Positions 10,080 to 21,477 of a stretch of DNA of 64,000 bases are shown piece after piece. The position numbers and the translations under genes were made by a program. The DNA is taken from assembly GCA_024362935.1 (NCBI GenBank), contig JANCRA010000174.1, forward strand, positions 124,001-188,000, read 5' to 3'. The number at the start of each line of letters is the position of its first letter. The stretch's first letter is position 1. This stretch comes from Setophaga petechia (Eukaryota > Chordata > Aves > Passeriformes > Parulidae). The notes under the pieces were generated by a model. It had not been told where the DNA came from and did not search any database. It was given only the letters and a program-made list of their open reading frames with translations.

Positions 10080-12690
10080 AGGGCTTTTCCAGCACCTGGG
10101 AGCTGGAAATTTCTTTTTTCTTTATCCCCTGCTGGCCATCAGTCCGTGGCTCCAGAGTGATCCTGCAGGGTGGTTGTGCCTGATACCCCCAGGGTTGAGT
10201 TTTATGGAGGTTTTGGGTATTTTGCCCATTGCTTTTCCAACACCTGGGGTTTGGAAATTTCCTTTTTTTTTATTCCCATCAGTCCGTGGCTCCAGAGTGA
10301 TCCTGCAGGATGGTTGTGCCTGATTACCCCCTCCAGGTTGAGTTTTGGGGAGGTTTTGGGTGTTTTGCTTTTTCCAACAAACCCGGGAGTTGGAAATTTC
10401 CTGGTTTTATTCCCTGCTGGCCATCAGTCCATGGCTCCAGAGTGATCCTGCAGGGTGGTTGTGCCTGATACCCCCCCAGGGTTGAGTTTTGGGAGGTTTT
10501 GGGTATTTTGCCCATTGCTTTTCCAGCACCTGGGGAGTTGGAAATTTCCTTTTTTTATTCCCTGCTGGCCATCAGTCCATGGCTCCAGAGTGATCCTGCA
10601 GGGTGGGCTGTACCTGATAAAACCCCTCCAGGTTTGAGTTTTGGGTGTTATTGCTTTTCCTACACCCGGGAGTTGAAAATTTCCCTGTTTTTATTCCCTG
10701 CTGCTGGCCATCAGCCCGTGGCTCCAGAGTGATCCCACAGGGTGGCTGCGCCTGATACCCCCCTCCGGGTTGGGTTTTGGGTGTTTTGCCCATTGTTTTT
10801 CCAACACCTGGGGGTTGGAAATTTCCTTTTTTTTATTCCCTGCTGGCCATCAGTCTGTAGCTCCAGAGTGATCCCACAGGATGATACCCCCCCCAGGTTT
10901 GAGTTTTGGGGAGGTTTTGGGTGTTTATTGCTTTTCCAGCACCTGGGGGTTTGGAAATTCCCTGGTTTTTATTCCCTGCTGGCCATCAGTCCGTGGGCTC
11001 CAGAGTGATCCCTGCAGGGTGGCTGTGCCTGATACCCCCAGGGTTGAGTTTTGGGGAGGTTTTGGGTGTTTTGCCCATTGCTTTTCCAACACCTGGGGTT
11101 TGGAAATTTCCTTTTTTTTAATTCCCATCAGTCCATGGCTCCAAAGTGATCCTGCAGGGTGGCTGTGCCTGATACCCCCTCCAGGTTGAGTTTTGGGGAG
11201 GGTTTTGGGTGTTATTGCTTTTCCAACACCTGGGAGCTGGAAATTTCCTTTCTTTATTCCCCTACTGACCGTCAGTCCATGGCTCCAGAGTGATCCTGCA
11301 GGGTGGTTGTGCCATAATACCCCCCTCCAGGTTGAGTTTTGGGGAGGTTTTGGGTGTTTTGCCCATTGCTTTTCCAACACCTGGGGGTTGGAAATTTCCT
11401 GTTTTTATTCCTTGTCTGGCCATCAGCCCATGGCTCCAGAGTGATCCCACAGGGTGGTTGTGCCTGATACAGGCAAAACCAGGGTTGAGTTTTGGGGAGG
11501 TTTTGGGTGTTATTGCTTTTTCCTACACCCGGGAGAGTTGAAAATTTCCTTTCTTTATTCCCTGCTGGCCATCAGGCTCCAGAGTGATCCCACAGGGTGG
11601 CTGTGCCTGATACCCCCTCCAGGTTGAGTTTTGGGGAAATTTTGGGTATTTTGCCCATTGCTTTTCCTACACCTGGGAGATGGAAATTTCTTTTTCCTTT
11701 ATTCCCTGCTGACCATCAGTCCATGGCTCCAGAGTGATCCTGCAGGGTGGTTGTGCCTGATAAACCCCTCCAGGTTGAGTTTTGGGGAGGTTTTGGGTGT
11801 TTTGCCCATTGCTTTCCTACACCTGGGGGTTGGAAATTTCTTTTTTTTTATTCCCATCAGTCCATGGTGGTATTGCTTCCAAAGTGATCCTGCAGGGTGG
11901 CTGTGCCTGATAAACCCCTCCAGGTTGAGTTTTGGGGAGGTTTTGGGTGTTATTGTTTTTCCAACGCCTGGGAGCTGGAAATTTCCTTTTTTTAATTCCC
12001 TGCTGGCCATCAGTCCGTGGCTCCAGAGTGATCCTGCAGGGTGGCTGTGCCTGATACCCCCCAGGGTTGAGTTTTGGGAGGTTTGGGTATTTTTGCCCAT
12101 TGCTTTTCCAACACCTGGGGTTTGGAAATTTCCTTTTTTTTATTCCCATCAGTCCCGTGGCTCCAAAGTGATCCTGCAGGGTGGTTGTGCCTGATACCCC
12201 CCAGGTTTGAGTTTTGCGGAGGTTTGGGTGTTTTGCTTTTCCAGCACCTGGGAGTTGAAAATTTCCTTTTTTTTATCCCTGCTGGCCATCAGTCCGTGGC
12301 TCCAGAGTGACCCTGCAGGGTGGCTGTGCCTGATAAACCCCTCCAGGTTGAGTTTTGGGGAAGTTTTGGGTGTTATTGCTTTTCCTACACCTGGGAGTTG
12401 GAAATTTCCTGTTTTTATTCCCTACTGACCGTCAGTCCATGGCTCCAGAGTGATCCTGCAGGATGGCTGTGCCTGATAAACCCTCCAGGTTGAGTTTTGG
12501 GTGTTTTGCCCATTGCTTTTCCAACACCTGGGAGCTGGAAATTTCCTTTTTTTTTTATTCCCTGCTGACCATCAGCCCATGGCTCCAGAGTGATCCCACA
12601 GGGTGGCTGTGCCTGATACCCCCCAGGTTGGGTTTTGGGTGTTATTGCTTTTTCCAGCACCTGGGAGTTGATGCCCACTGCTCTTCCCAA
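10080..12690. repeat. Tandem satellite-like array, about 18 units of about 145 bp
   Basis: Each unit holds a GGAAATTTCC segment, a T-run with ATTCCCTGCTGGCCATCAG, GGCTCCAGAGTGATCC, GGTTGAGTTTTGGGGAGG, and CCCATTGCTTTTCCAACACC. The copies differ by substitutions, small indels and loss of the CCCATTG segment. It is the largest continuous array downstream of SOX9. Confidence 0.95.
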
Positions 12691-13360
12691 GGCTTCAATT
12701 TTTCTAATATTTAAATTTTTTCCCCTCCTTTTAAAACTCCTTTTTTCCTATTTCTTTTTGCTATTTTCCTAATCCCTGTTTTTCCCCAATATAAATAGAA
12801 ATAATGAGTTTTGCCCATTGCTCTTCCCAAGTGTTTCTGGATTCTTTTCCAGGACCCTTTTCTGGATTTTCCAGAATGAATTCTTTTGCCCAATACTCTT
12901 CCCAGGGCTTTAATTTTTCTAATATTTAAAATTTTTTCCTTCTTTTAAACTCCTTTTTTGCTATTTCATTTTGCTATTTTCTAATCTGTTTTTTTTCCCC
13001 AAATAAATGGAAATGAAGGGTTTTGCTCACTGCTCTTCCCAAGGCTTTAATTTTTTTAATATTTAATTTTTTTTCCTCCTTTTTAAACTCCTTTTTCCTA
13101 TTTCTTTTTGCTATTTTCTAATTCCTGTTTTCCCCAATATAAATGGAAATAACGAGTTTTGCCCATTGCACTTCCCAAGGGTTTCTGGATTCTTCTCCAG
13201 GACCCTTTTCTGGATTTTCCAGAATGAATTCTTTTGCCCAATACTCTTCTCAAGGCTTTAATTTTTCTAATATTTAAAATTTTTTCCTTCTTTTAAACTC
13301 CTTTGTTGCTATTTCTTTTTTGCTATTTTCTAATCCCTGCTTTTTCCCCAAATAAATGAA
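12691..13360. repeat. AT-rich tandem repeat with alternating long (about 210 bp) and short (about 136 bp) units
   Basis: The phrase TTTAATTTTTCTAATATTTA recurs at about 12692, 12909, 13045 and 13258, followed by CTCCTTTTTTCCTATTTC and CCCCAATATAAATGGAAAT. Long units carry an extra CAGGACCCTTTTCTGG segment. The array is cut by the assembly gap. Confidence 0.88.
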
Positions 13361-13460
13361 NNNNNNNNNNNNNNNNNNNNNNNNNNNNNNNNNNNNNNNN
13401 NNNNNNNNNNNNNNNNNNNNNNNNNNNNNNNNNNNNNNNNNNNNNNNNNNNNNNNNNNNN
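13361..13460. other. Assembly gap (100 N)
   Basis: Exactly 100 undetermined bases separate two different repeat arrays, so the true missing length is probably unknown. The gap is most simply explained by array collapse. Confidence 0.98.
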
Positions 13461-14110
13461 AAATTTGGGATTGGAGAAGATGATGAAAATTTGGAACCTG
13501 TTTTACTCCAAATTATTGGAATTTGGGATGGGAGAGGAGGATGAAAATCTGAACCTGTTTTGCTCCAAATTGTTGGAGTTTTGGGGAAGATGAGGATGAA
13601 AGTCTGAGCCTGGTTTGCTCCAAATTGTTGAAATTTTGGAATGGGAGAGGAAGATGAAAATCTGGGCCTGTTTTGCTCCTAATAATTGGAATTTGGGGAT
13701 GGAGATGAGGATGAAAATCTGAGCCTGTTTTACTCCAAATTATTGGAGTTTTGTGGAAGATGACAATGAAAATCTGAACCTGTTTTGCTCCAAACCATTG
13801 GAGTTTGGAGGAAGAAGAGGATTAAAATCTGAGCTTGATTTGCTCCAAATTATTGGAGTTTGGGAATGGAGATGAGGATGAAAATCAGAACCTGATTTGC
13901 TCCAAATAATTGGAATTTGGAGTGGGAGAAGAGCATGGAAATCTGAACGTGTTTTGCTCCAAATGGTCGAAGTTTTGGGGAAGACAAGGATTAAAACCTG
14001 ACCTTGATTTACTCCCAAATAATTGGGATTTGGGGATGGAGAGGAACCTGATTTGCTCCAAATTATTGGAATTGAGATGGGACAAGAGGATGAAAAACTG
14101 AACCCGTTTT
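13461..14110. repeat. Minisatellite, unit about 65-75 bp
   Basis: The unit GAAAATCTGAACCTG ... TTTGCTCCAAATTATTGGA plus ATTTGGGATGGAG recurs about nine times. It starts directly at the gap and differs from the array on the other side. Confidence 0.92.
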
Positions 14111-14139
14111 CCCCCAACCCCACGGAATCCAGGGCTGGA

Positions 14140-15088
14140 CAGGAGCGCAATCCATCCCAAACAGCCAAACATCCATCCCAAACATCCAACTGCCCAAACA
14201 TCCATGCCAAACAGCCGTCCCAAACATCCATCCCCAACATCCATCCCAAACATCCATCCCAATACATCCATCCCAAACATCCCAGACATCCATGGCAAAC
14301 ATCCAGCCCAAGCATCCATCCCAAACATGCCATCCCATAACATCCAGTCCCAAACATCCATCCTGAACATCCATCCCACTACATCCCGAACATCCATCCC
14401 AAACATCCATCCCAACCATCCATCCCAAACATCCATCCCAAGCATCCATCCCAAACATCCATCCCAAACATCCATCCCAAACATCCATCCCAAACATCCA
14501 TCCCAAACTCCATCCCAAGCATCCATCCCGATCAATCCCAAACATCCATCCCAAACATCCATCCCGAACATCCATCCACACATCCCAAACATCCATCCCA
14601 AACATCCATCCTAAACAGCCATCCCAAACATCCATCCTGAACATCCCAAGCATCCATCCCACACATCCCAAACATCCATCCCACACATCCCAAACATCCA
14701 TCCCGAACATCCCAAACATCCATCCCGAACATCCCGAACATCCATCCCAAACATCCATCCCACACATCCAAACATCCATCCCACACATCCATCCCAAACA
14801 TCCATCCCACACATCCATCCCATACATCCATCCCGAACATCCATCCTGAACCTCCATCCCAAACACCCATCCCAAACACCCATCCCAAGCACCCATCCCA
14901 AACATCCATCCCAAACATCCATCCCAAACAATCCCAAACATCCATCCCAAGCATCCATCCCACACATCCATCCCACACATCCCAAACATCCATCCCGAAC
15001 ATCCATCCCGAACATCCATCCCACACATCCATCCCACACATCCAAACATCCATCCCACACATCCCGACCATCCATCCCACCCATCCCA
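14140..15088. repeat. Minisatellite of the type (ATCCATCCCAAAC)n
   Basis: Short units mixing CATCCATCCC and AAACATCC, about 10-14 bp, repeat for about 950 bp. They give M/W/G/D-rich artefact frames on the minus strand. Confidence 0.95.
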
Positions 15089-15540
15089 TCGCGCAGGAAC
15101 CCCTCGCGTTGATTTTTTCCCCTGAGAAAAGGGGGAGCGGGGCCGGCCCCCGCCCCTCGGCGCGGAGCGCTGCCCCATTGTTCGGCCCGGCTGTGAGACA
15201 GATTAGCAGCCCCAGGTGGAAAGTCAGAATCTGCATTTCAATGGGCCGCGGATAAAAGGTGGGGAGCGCAGGAGCCGCAGCATTGTGCGCTGCCTCCAGC
15301 ACGCCCTAATCTCTCTTTATTTTCTCCGCAGCCTGACCTGGGGGCACAGTTTCTAATTACCAGGTCACCCTGCTAATATTGTCATTTCCAGCCAGTGGCT
15401 GTGAAACCATGGCAACGCCACATTTGCTTCCAAGTTTCTCCAGGAATAAAATTTGCCTTTTAATCGTAGAAAATGACGGGGCGGCTCCGCGCTCCCCCGC
15501 CTGCCCGAGCTGCTCCGAGCTGATGGAATTCCTTCCTGGG
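15089..15540. promoter_or_regulatory. Candidate enhancer island about 5.5 kb past the SOX9 3' end
   Basis: This single-copy island is bounded by arrays on both sides. It has CATTGTT (15176-15182, full SOX match on the minus strand), further ATTG cores near 15240 and 15283, a CTAATTACC homeodomain site near 15353, and AGGTCA/TGACCT half-sites near 15333 and 15362. Sharp composition change at both edges suggests selective retention. Function is inferred. Confidence 0.4.
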
Positions 15541-17510
15541 GCTTTGCAAAGGTGTTTCGAGGGGGAGCTTTGGGAATATTCACCTTGGAGATGCGGTCAA
15601 GATGAGGGAAAATCCTCCTCGAGGGTTGGTTTGCATCCCAAACTTCCACCAGGGTTGGTTTGCATCCCAAAGCTGCCCTGAATGGAATATTGGGATTTTT
15701 AGGATGGGAAGGGACTTTAAATCCCATCCATTCCCATCTTCCACCTGCTCCTGGGACAATTCCAGGGATGGGCAGCCCCAGTTTTTCTGGGAATTCTATT
15801 CCAGAGCCTCCGCACCCTATGGTAACAGTCCATATTTTCATTTTTGGGATTATTTTTATCTTTAAAAGTTGTGAGTGAGCTGCTAAAAGGAATAAATTCC
15901 TGGGGCTTTGCAAAGGTGTTTCAAGAGGGAGCTTTGGGAATATTGACCTTGGAGATGCAGTCAAGATGAGGGAAAATCCTCCTCGAGGGTTGGTTTGCAT
16001 CCCAAAGCTTCCTTAAATGGAATAATGGGATGGTTTGGGTGGGAGGGACTTTAAATCCCATCCATTCCCACCTTCCACCTGCTCCTGGGACAATTCCAGC
16101 AATGGGCAGCCCCAGCTTTTCTGGGAATTCTATTCCAGACCTCCCCATCCTATGGTAGAAGTCCATATTTTCATTTTTAGGATGATTTTTATCTTTAAAG
16201 TTGTGAGTGAGCTGCTAAAAGGAATTAATTCCTGGGACTTTTCAAAGGTGTTTTGAGGGGGAGTTTTGGGAATATTCACCTTGGAGATGCGGCCAAGATG
16301 AGGGAAAATCCTCCTCGAGGGTTGGTTTGCATCCCAAACTTCCACCAGGGTTGGTTTGCATCCCAAAGCTGCCCTGAATGGAATATTGGATTTTTAGGAT
16401 GGGAAGGGACTTTAAATCCCATCCATTCCCACCTTCCCATCCCAGGTTGCTCCTGGGACAATTCCAGCAATGGGCAGCTCCAGCTTTTCTGGGAATTCTA
16501 TTCCAGAACCTCCCCACCCTATGGCCCATATTTTCACTTTTAAGATGATTTATATCATTACAAGTTATGAGTGAGCTGCTAAAAGGAATTCGTTCCTGGG
16601 GCTTTTCAAAGGTATTTCGAGGAGGAGTTTGGAATATTGACTTTGGAGCGGTGGCCAAGATGAGGGAAAATCCTCCTCGAGGGTTGGTTTGCATCCCAAA
16701 GCTTCCCAAAATGCAATAATGGGATGGTTTGGGTGGGAGGGACCTTAAATCCCATCCATTCCCACCTTCCACCTGCTCCTGGAACAATTCCAGGGATGGG
16801 CAGCTCCAGTTTCTCTGCGAATTGTACTCCTGAGCCTCCCCACCTAAAAGTCCATATTTTCATTTTTAGGATGATTTTTATCTTTAAAAGTTGTGAGTGA
16901 CGGAGCAGAGGGTGTCAGAGCTCCAGGGATGTCCTGCTCAGCTGGGACATGACCATTGGGATGGTGACTCCAACTCCTGGAATTCACCTCCCAGCTTGGA
17001 AAAAACCCACGGAAAATCAGGAATACACCGGGATGGTGAGGTGGGTGCATCCTGTGCTCTGTGTTTGAGGGGCATCTCTGATAATTGGGGCTTCAAAATC
17101 CACATTTTCCTCTCTTCCAGCTGCTAAATCCATCCCAGGTTGCTCCTGGGACCATTCCAAGGATGAGGCAGCTCCAGCTTCTCTGGGAATTCTACTCCTG
17201 AGCCTCCCCACCTAAAAGTCCATAATTTCATTTTTAGGATGATTTTTATCTTTAAAAGTTGTGAGTGACGGAGCAGAGGGTGTCAGAGCTCCAGGGATGT
17301 CCTGCTCAGCTGGGACATGACCATTGGAGTGGTGACTCCAACTCCTGGAATTCACCTCCCAGCTTGGAAAAAACCCACAGAAAATCAGGAATACACCGGG
17401 ATGGTGAGGTGGGTGCACCCTGTGCTCTGTGTTTGCCATTCCTGGGGCATCTCTGATAATTTGGGGGCTTCAAAATCCACATTTCCTCTCTCCCAGCTGC
17501 TAAATCCAAG
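15541..17510 (-). repeat. Tandem array built from CR1-derived units (about 330-368 bp)
   Basis: Units start at about 15541, 15906, 16237 and 16597 (GGGGCTTTGCAAAGG). Two further units share a GTGAGTGACGGAGCAGAGG phrase at about 16893 and 17260. Each contains ATGGGAAGGGACTTTAAATC, a CCATCCATTCCCACCTTCC segment and CAATTCCAGGGATGGGCAGC with CTTTTCTGGGAATTC. The order and wording follow the 3' region of avian CR1 elements, so one CR1 copy plus flank appears to have been tandemly amplified. Confidence 0.75.
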
Positions 17511-18185
17511 CTGTGCTTTGTGTCCTTGATGAGAGGACGAGCCTGGAAATGTCCCAACTCTTGGAGGTGATTTCCATCTCCCAAGGGCTGTGCTGGCAGT
17601 GCCAAGGGACACCTGGTGAAATCTCCTCTGATTTTGGGACAAATTCAGCTCAGCCCTGGGCTGAAAGCGCCCCTGGGGCCTCCAAAAGTGAAACTCCCAC
17701 TCCAAGGCAGCCAGAGCAGAGCTGGGATCCCATTTGAAGGTGATTTTCCAGCTGACAGGAGCAGGTTAATTGCAAACTGTCCACTGGAGCTTTAAAACTC
17801 CTGCCCAGCGTTGTTATCCACAGCTGGGGGTTTATGGAGCGAGACCCTGCGTGGTGATGGGTGTGGGATTCATCCCCAGCAGGAAAATCAGACGTGAAAA
17901 TGCTTTTAAAATTTATTTCTGCCACATCTGGGAGGGGACAGAAGCTCTGTCCTACCTGTGCTGGGCTGGGGAATCACCCAGAGCTGTCACCTCGGGGAAT
18001 GAGGGGTTAAATCCTTCCCAGTGTGAGAAACCCCAGAGTGGGGATCGTCAGTCCCTGAATCTGGGATTTTGGGTGGTGGGTCTGGAGTCTGTGGGGTGCA
18101 GATCCCCGTGGGGATTTTCCCTGAAATTGGGATTTTGGGTGCTGGACTGGACCTGGTAAAGTACAGATTCCCATTAGGTTTTTCC
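17511..18185. other. Single-copy intergenic DNA
   Basis: It lies between two arrays. Near 18050-18150 the phrase GGGATTTTGGGTG occurs twice. No gene evidence. Confidence 0.45.
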
Positions 18186-19490
18186 CCTAAAATTCGGATG
18201 CTTCTGCTGGAAAAGGGGGCAGAGGGGAGCTGAGCACAGCGGGATGGGGACAGAAATATCCCAGGAAATGTCCCAGGAAATATCCCAGGAAATGTCCCAG
18301 GAAATGTTCCAGGAAATATCCCAGGGATGTTGTTTGCCAGGCTGGAGCAAAAGAAGCGAAAGTTTTGCTGTTTTTGGGGTTTTTGTGAGGAAGAAATCCC
18401 AGAGATGCTTCTGCTGGAAAAGGGGGCAGAGGGGAGCTGAGCAAAGCAGGATGGGGACAGAAATATCCCAGGAAAAGTCCCAGGAAATGTCACAGGAAAT
18501 GTCCCAGGAATCCCATTTGCCAGGCAGGAACAAAAGAAGCAAAAGAAGCGAAAGTTTTGCTGTTTTAAGGATTTTTGTGAGGAAGAAATCCCAGGGATGC
18601 TCTTGCTGGAGAAGGGGGCAGAGGGGAGCTGAGCACAGCGGGATGGGGACAGAAAAATTCCAGGAAATGTCCCAGGAAATGTCCCAGGAAAATGTCCCAG
18701 GAAATATCCCAGGAAATGTCCCAGGAAATGTCCCAGGAAATGTCCCAGAAAATGTCCCAGGAAATGTCCCAGGAAAATACCCCAGGAAAATGTCCCAGGA
18801 AATATCCCAGGAAATGTCCCAGGAAATGTCCCAGGAAATGTCCCAGGAAATGTCCCAGGAAAATACTCCAGGAAATATTCCAGGAAAATATCCCAGGAAA
18901 TGTCCCAGGAAATGACCCAGGGATGTTGTTTGCCAGGCTGGAGCAAAAGAAGAAAAAGTTTTGCTGTTTTGGGGTTTTTGTGAGGAAGAAATCCCAGGGA
19001 TGCTCCTGCTGGAAAAGGAGGAAGAGGGGAGCTGAGCAAAGCAGGGTGGGGACAGAAATATCCCAGGAACTGTCCCAGGAAATGTCTCAGGAAAATGTCC
19101 CAGGAAATGTCCCAGGAAATATTCCAGGAAATGTCCAAGAAAATGTCCCAGGAAATGTCCCAGGAAATGTCCCAGGAGTCCCGTTTGCCAGGCTGGAACA
19201 AAAGAAGCAAAAGAAGCGAAAGTTTTGCTGTTTTTGGGGCTTTTGTGAGGCAGAAATCCCAGGGATGGCCCTGCTGGAAAAGGGGGCAGAGGGAAGCTGA
19301 GCACAGCGGGATGGGGACAGAAACGTCCCAGGAAATGTCCCAGGAAATGTCCCAGAAACTGTCCCAGGAAATGTCCCAGGAAAATGTCCCAGGAAATGTC
19401 CCAGGAAATATCCCAGGAAATGTCTCAGGAAATGTCCCAGGAAATGTCCCAGGAAATGTCCCAGGAAATGTCCCAGGAATGCCGATGAGG
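18186..19490. repeat. Higher-order array: 12-bp (AAATGTCCCAGG)n nested in longer units
   Basis: Runs of AAATGTCCCAGG are interrupted at about 18195, 18405, 18595, 19000 and 19265 by a conserved spacer. The spacer reads GCTGGAGCAAAAGAAG, AAAGTTTTGCTG, GAGGAAGAAATCCCAG, GGGATG and GGCAGAGGGGAGCTGAG. The number of 12-mers differs between blocks, so this is a two-level repeat with blocks of about 190-400 bp. Confidence 0.93.
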
Positions 19491-20265
19491 AGGGATGAGA
19501 AGGGTCCCTCCTGTTCCAGGCACTGCCTGTCCCAATTCCAGGTCCTTTTCCAGCCCATCCCACCCCCGGGGGCGTTTTGTGTTTTGTGGGATTGTTCGTG
19601 GCCCCGCTGAGCTCCCCCTGGAGCTCCTTGCTCCCCCTCAACCCAGGAGCTGGGTTTGCTCTGCGGTCCCAAAAATCAGCCAGGGCAAAGTCCGGGAGGA
19701 GCAGGGGAAATGTCTGGGATCCAAGAGTTCCCACACTGAGCCCAATTAACGCTCGGAGTTAATGAATCCCTCGGGGTGCAGCTCTGGGTGCAGGATGGGA
19801 TCAGAGGGGGCTTTTCCAGCCAGGAAAAGATTCCAGGGGGGATCAGATCCCCACCTGACTGCTGGAACTGGGCCTGAATGGGGCAGAGCAGGGCCAGCAG
19901 GGTTTGGGGACAGCCAGGGCTCAGCTGTCCCCTTTGGGGTCACCCCTGACCTGCCCAGCCCGGGTTTGTCCATTTAATCCCATTTTTTGCCTGGCTCTGC
20001 TTTTCCAGCAGCCCCGGGGGGAATTTGGGACAAGCTGGGACATTGGACACGAGTTTTTCCAGCTGGACCTGCAGGGATTTGTGTCCCCAGCGAGCCCTGA
20101 GGTGACAAAGCCCGGCCTGAGCAGGGCAGGGACAGATTTGGGATGGGTTTGGCTGGAAAATCCAAGCAGGGCTGAGCCAGGGGGGCCATTCCATGCCAGG
20201 GAGGGACAGGGGACATGGAGCCCTGAGGATGACACAGGCCCTGCTTGGATGGTGGAGATTTGGGG
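19491..20265. other. Single-copy DNA containing one copy of a local duplication
   Basis: About 100 bp at 19884-19985 (from AGAGCAGGGCCAGCAGG to CCATTTAATCCCATTT) is repeated almost unchanged at 20544-20647. The rest is unremarkable. Confidence 0.7.
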
Positions 20266-20445
20266 GTTTTAGGGAGGATTGCAGCAGAATTGGGGTTTTT
20301 TTTTGGGGAGGATTGCAGCAGATTTGGGGGGTTTTGAGGAGCATTGCAGCAGATTTGGGGTTTTTTTTTTGGGGAGGATTGCAGCAGATTTTGGGGTTTT
20401 TTTGGGGAGGATTGCAGCAGATTTTGGAGTTTTTGGGAGGATTTC
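20266..20445. repeat. Short tandem repeat, unit about 33-37 bp, G/T-rich
   Basis: GGGAGGATTGCAGCAGATTT plus a GGGGTTTTTTTT stretch recurs about five times. It sits between the two copies of the 100-bp duplication. Confidence 0.88.
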
Positions 20446-20543
20446 AGCCGTTTTTTAAGGACGACCTGAAAGCCCAAACCCTCGGGGCTGCTCCTTTCTC
20501 CTCCCCTCATGCTCAGCATCCCCAAAATGGGGCAGAGACCCCA

Positions 20544-20647
20544 GGGAGAGCAGGGCCAGCAGGATTTGGGGACAGCCAGGGCACAGCTGTCCCCTTTGGG
20601 GTCACCCCTGACCTGGCCAGCCTGGGTTTGTCCATTTAATCCCATTT
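20544..20647. repeat. Second copy of the 100-bp duplication
   Basis: Direct repeat of 19884-19985, about 660 bp apart, differing at a few bases. It lies just beyond the SOX9 polyadenylation region. Confidence 0.85.
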
Positions 20648-20761
20648 ATTCCCTGTTTCTGCTTTTTCTGGGATGGCTGTGCTTGGGATAAAGGAGGTGG
20701 GGACACCCCAAATCCTCAGCCATGAACCCAAACCCATCCAGCATTCCCCTGGAGGCTGAGA

Positions 20762-20821
20762 ACAAACCCTGATAACAAACCCTGATAACAAACCCTGATA
20801 AAAACCCTGATAACAAACCCC
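20762..20821. repeat. (AACAAACCCTGAT)n, about four to five units
   Basis: A 13-bp unit in tandem, immediately downstream of the SOX9 3' end. Confidence 0.9.
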
Positions 20822-20858
20822 ACACCCGGGGCAGGTACAACTTTTGATACAATGTATA

Positions 20859-20864
20859 TTTATT
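20859..20864 (-). terminator. SOX9 polyadenylation signal AATAAA
   Basis: On the minus strand the sequence reads GCAATAAATATACATTG, a canonical AATAAA. Cleavage would be expected at roughly 20835-20848. Another AATAAA on this strand at 22401-22396, about 350 nt after the stop, could serve a short isoform, but it sits in a homopolymer-rich stretch and is weaker evidence. Confidence 0.75.
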
Positions 20865-21469
20865 GCAAACAATAATATACAAAAAAAAAAAAAAAACCAA
20901 ACCAAAACGAACAACAACAACAAAAAAAAAATAAAGGTAAGTTTCACAAAGAGAAGGATCTTGTAACCAAAACCAAACCAAACTTACCTAAAGACAAAAT
21001 ATGATTTAAAGGACAGGTCTTTTAAGTTACAGAAATACTTTAAAAAGATCTGCTTTTATACAGAAATAGAAAGATGCCATATTATAAGAGTGCTTTAAGA
21101 TTTTTTTGTTTTCTCCTACTGAATCCCTACCAAAAAAAAAAAAAAAAAGTTAACAAATATATCATTTTTTTTTTTAAATAAAAAAAAGTCTGCTGTCTTT
21201 TTTAAAAAGCAATCCTTAACTGTTCAGCCACAGCTTCACCAAAATCAGTGTCCCCCCCTCCACTCTCCTCTCCCAGGCAGTTTTTTGGGGGGGTTGAAGG
21301 CTAAAACGGTGCCAGCCCTGCAGCAGGGCTGGGGTGTTGGGGCTCGTCCTTGCACGAGCTCGTGTGTCCCAGAGAGCTGAGGCAGGAAACAAGGCAAATG
21401 ATTCAGTGATCCGCTACATTTGCAATCTTTAGTTTGTACAAATCTCATTTTTTTTTCTTTTTTTTTTCT

Positions 21470-21477
21470 TCCAGTTT
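21470..21477 (-). promoter_or_regulatory. Candidate miR-145 target site in SOX9 3'UTR
   Basis: The transcript strand reads AACTGGAA, extending one base beyond the 21477 end shown as the surrounding GAAACTGGAAG. It is a perfect 8-mer seed match to miR-145-5p. Repression of SOX9 by miR-145 has been reported in mammalian chondrocytes. Function here is inferred. Confidence 0.5.

Noticed and set aside
10080..12690. Possible centromeric satellite
   Set aside because: Only about 18 diverged units, 10 kb from an active-looking gene; satellite-like organisation is common to many short arrays here.
17987..19672. 561-residue frame with GTFPGTFP periodicity
   Set aside because: Periodic translation of the 12-bp AAATGTCCCAGG array; all frames stay open for the same reason.
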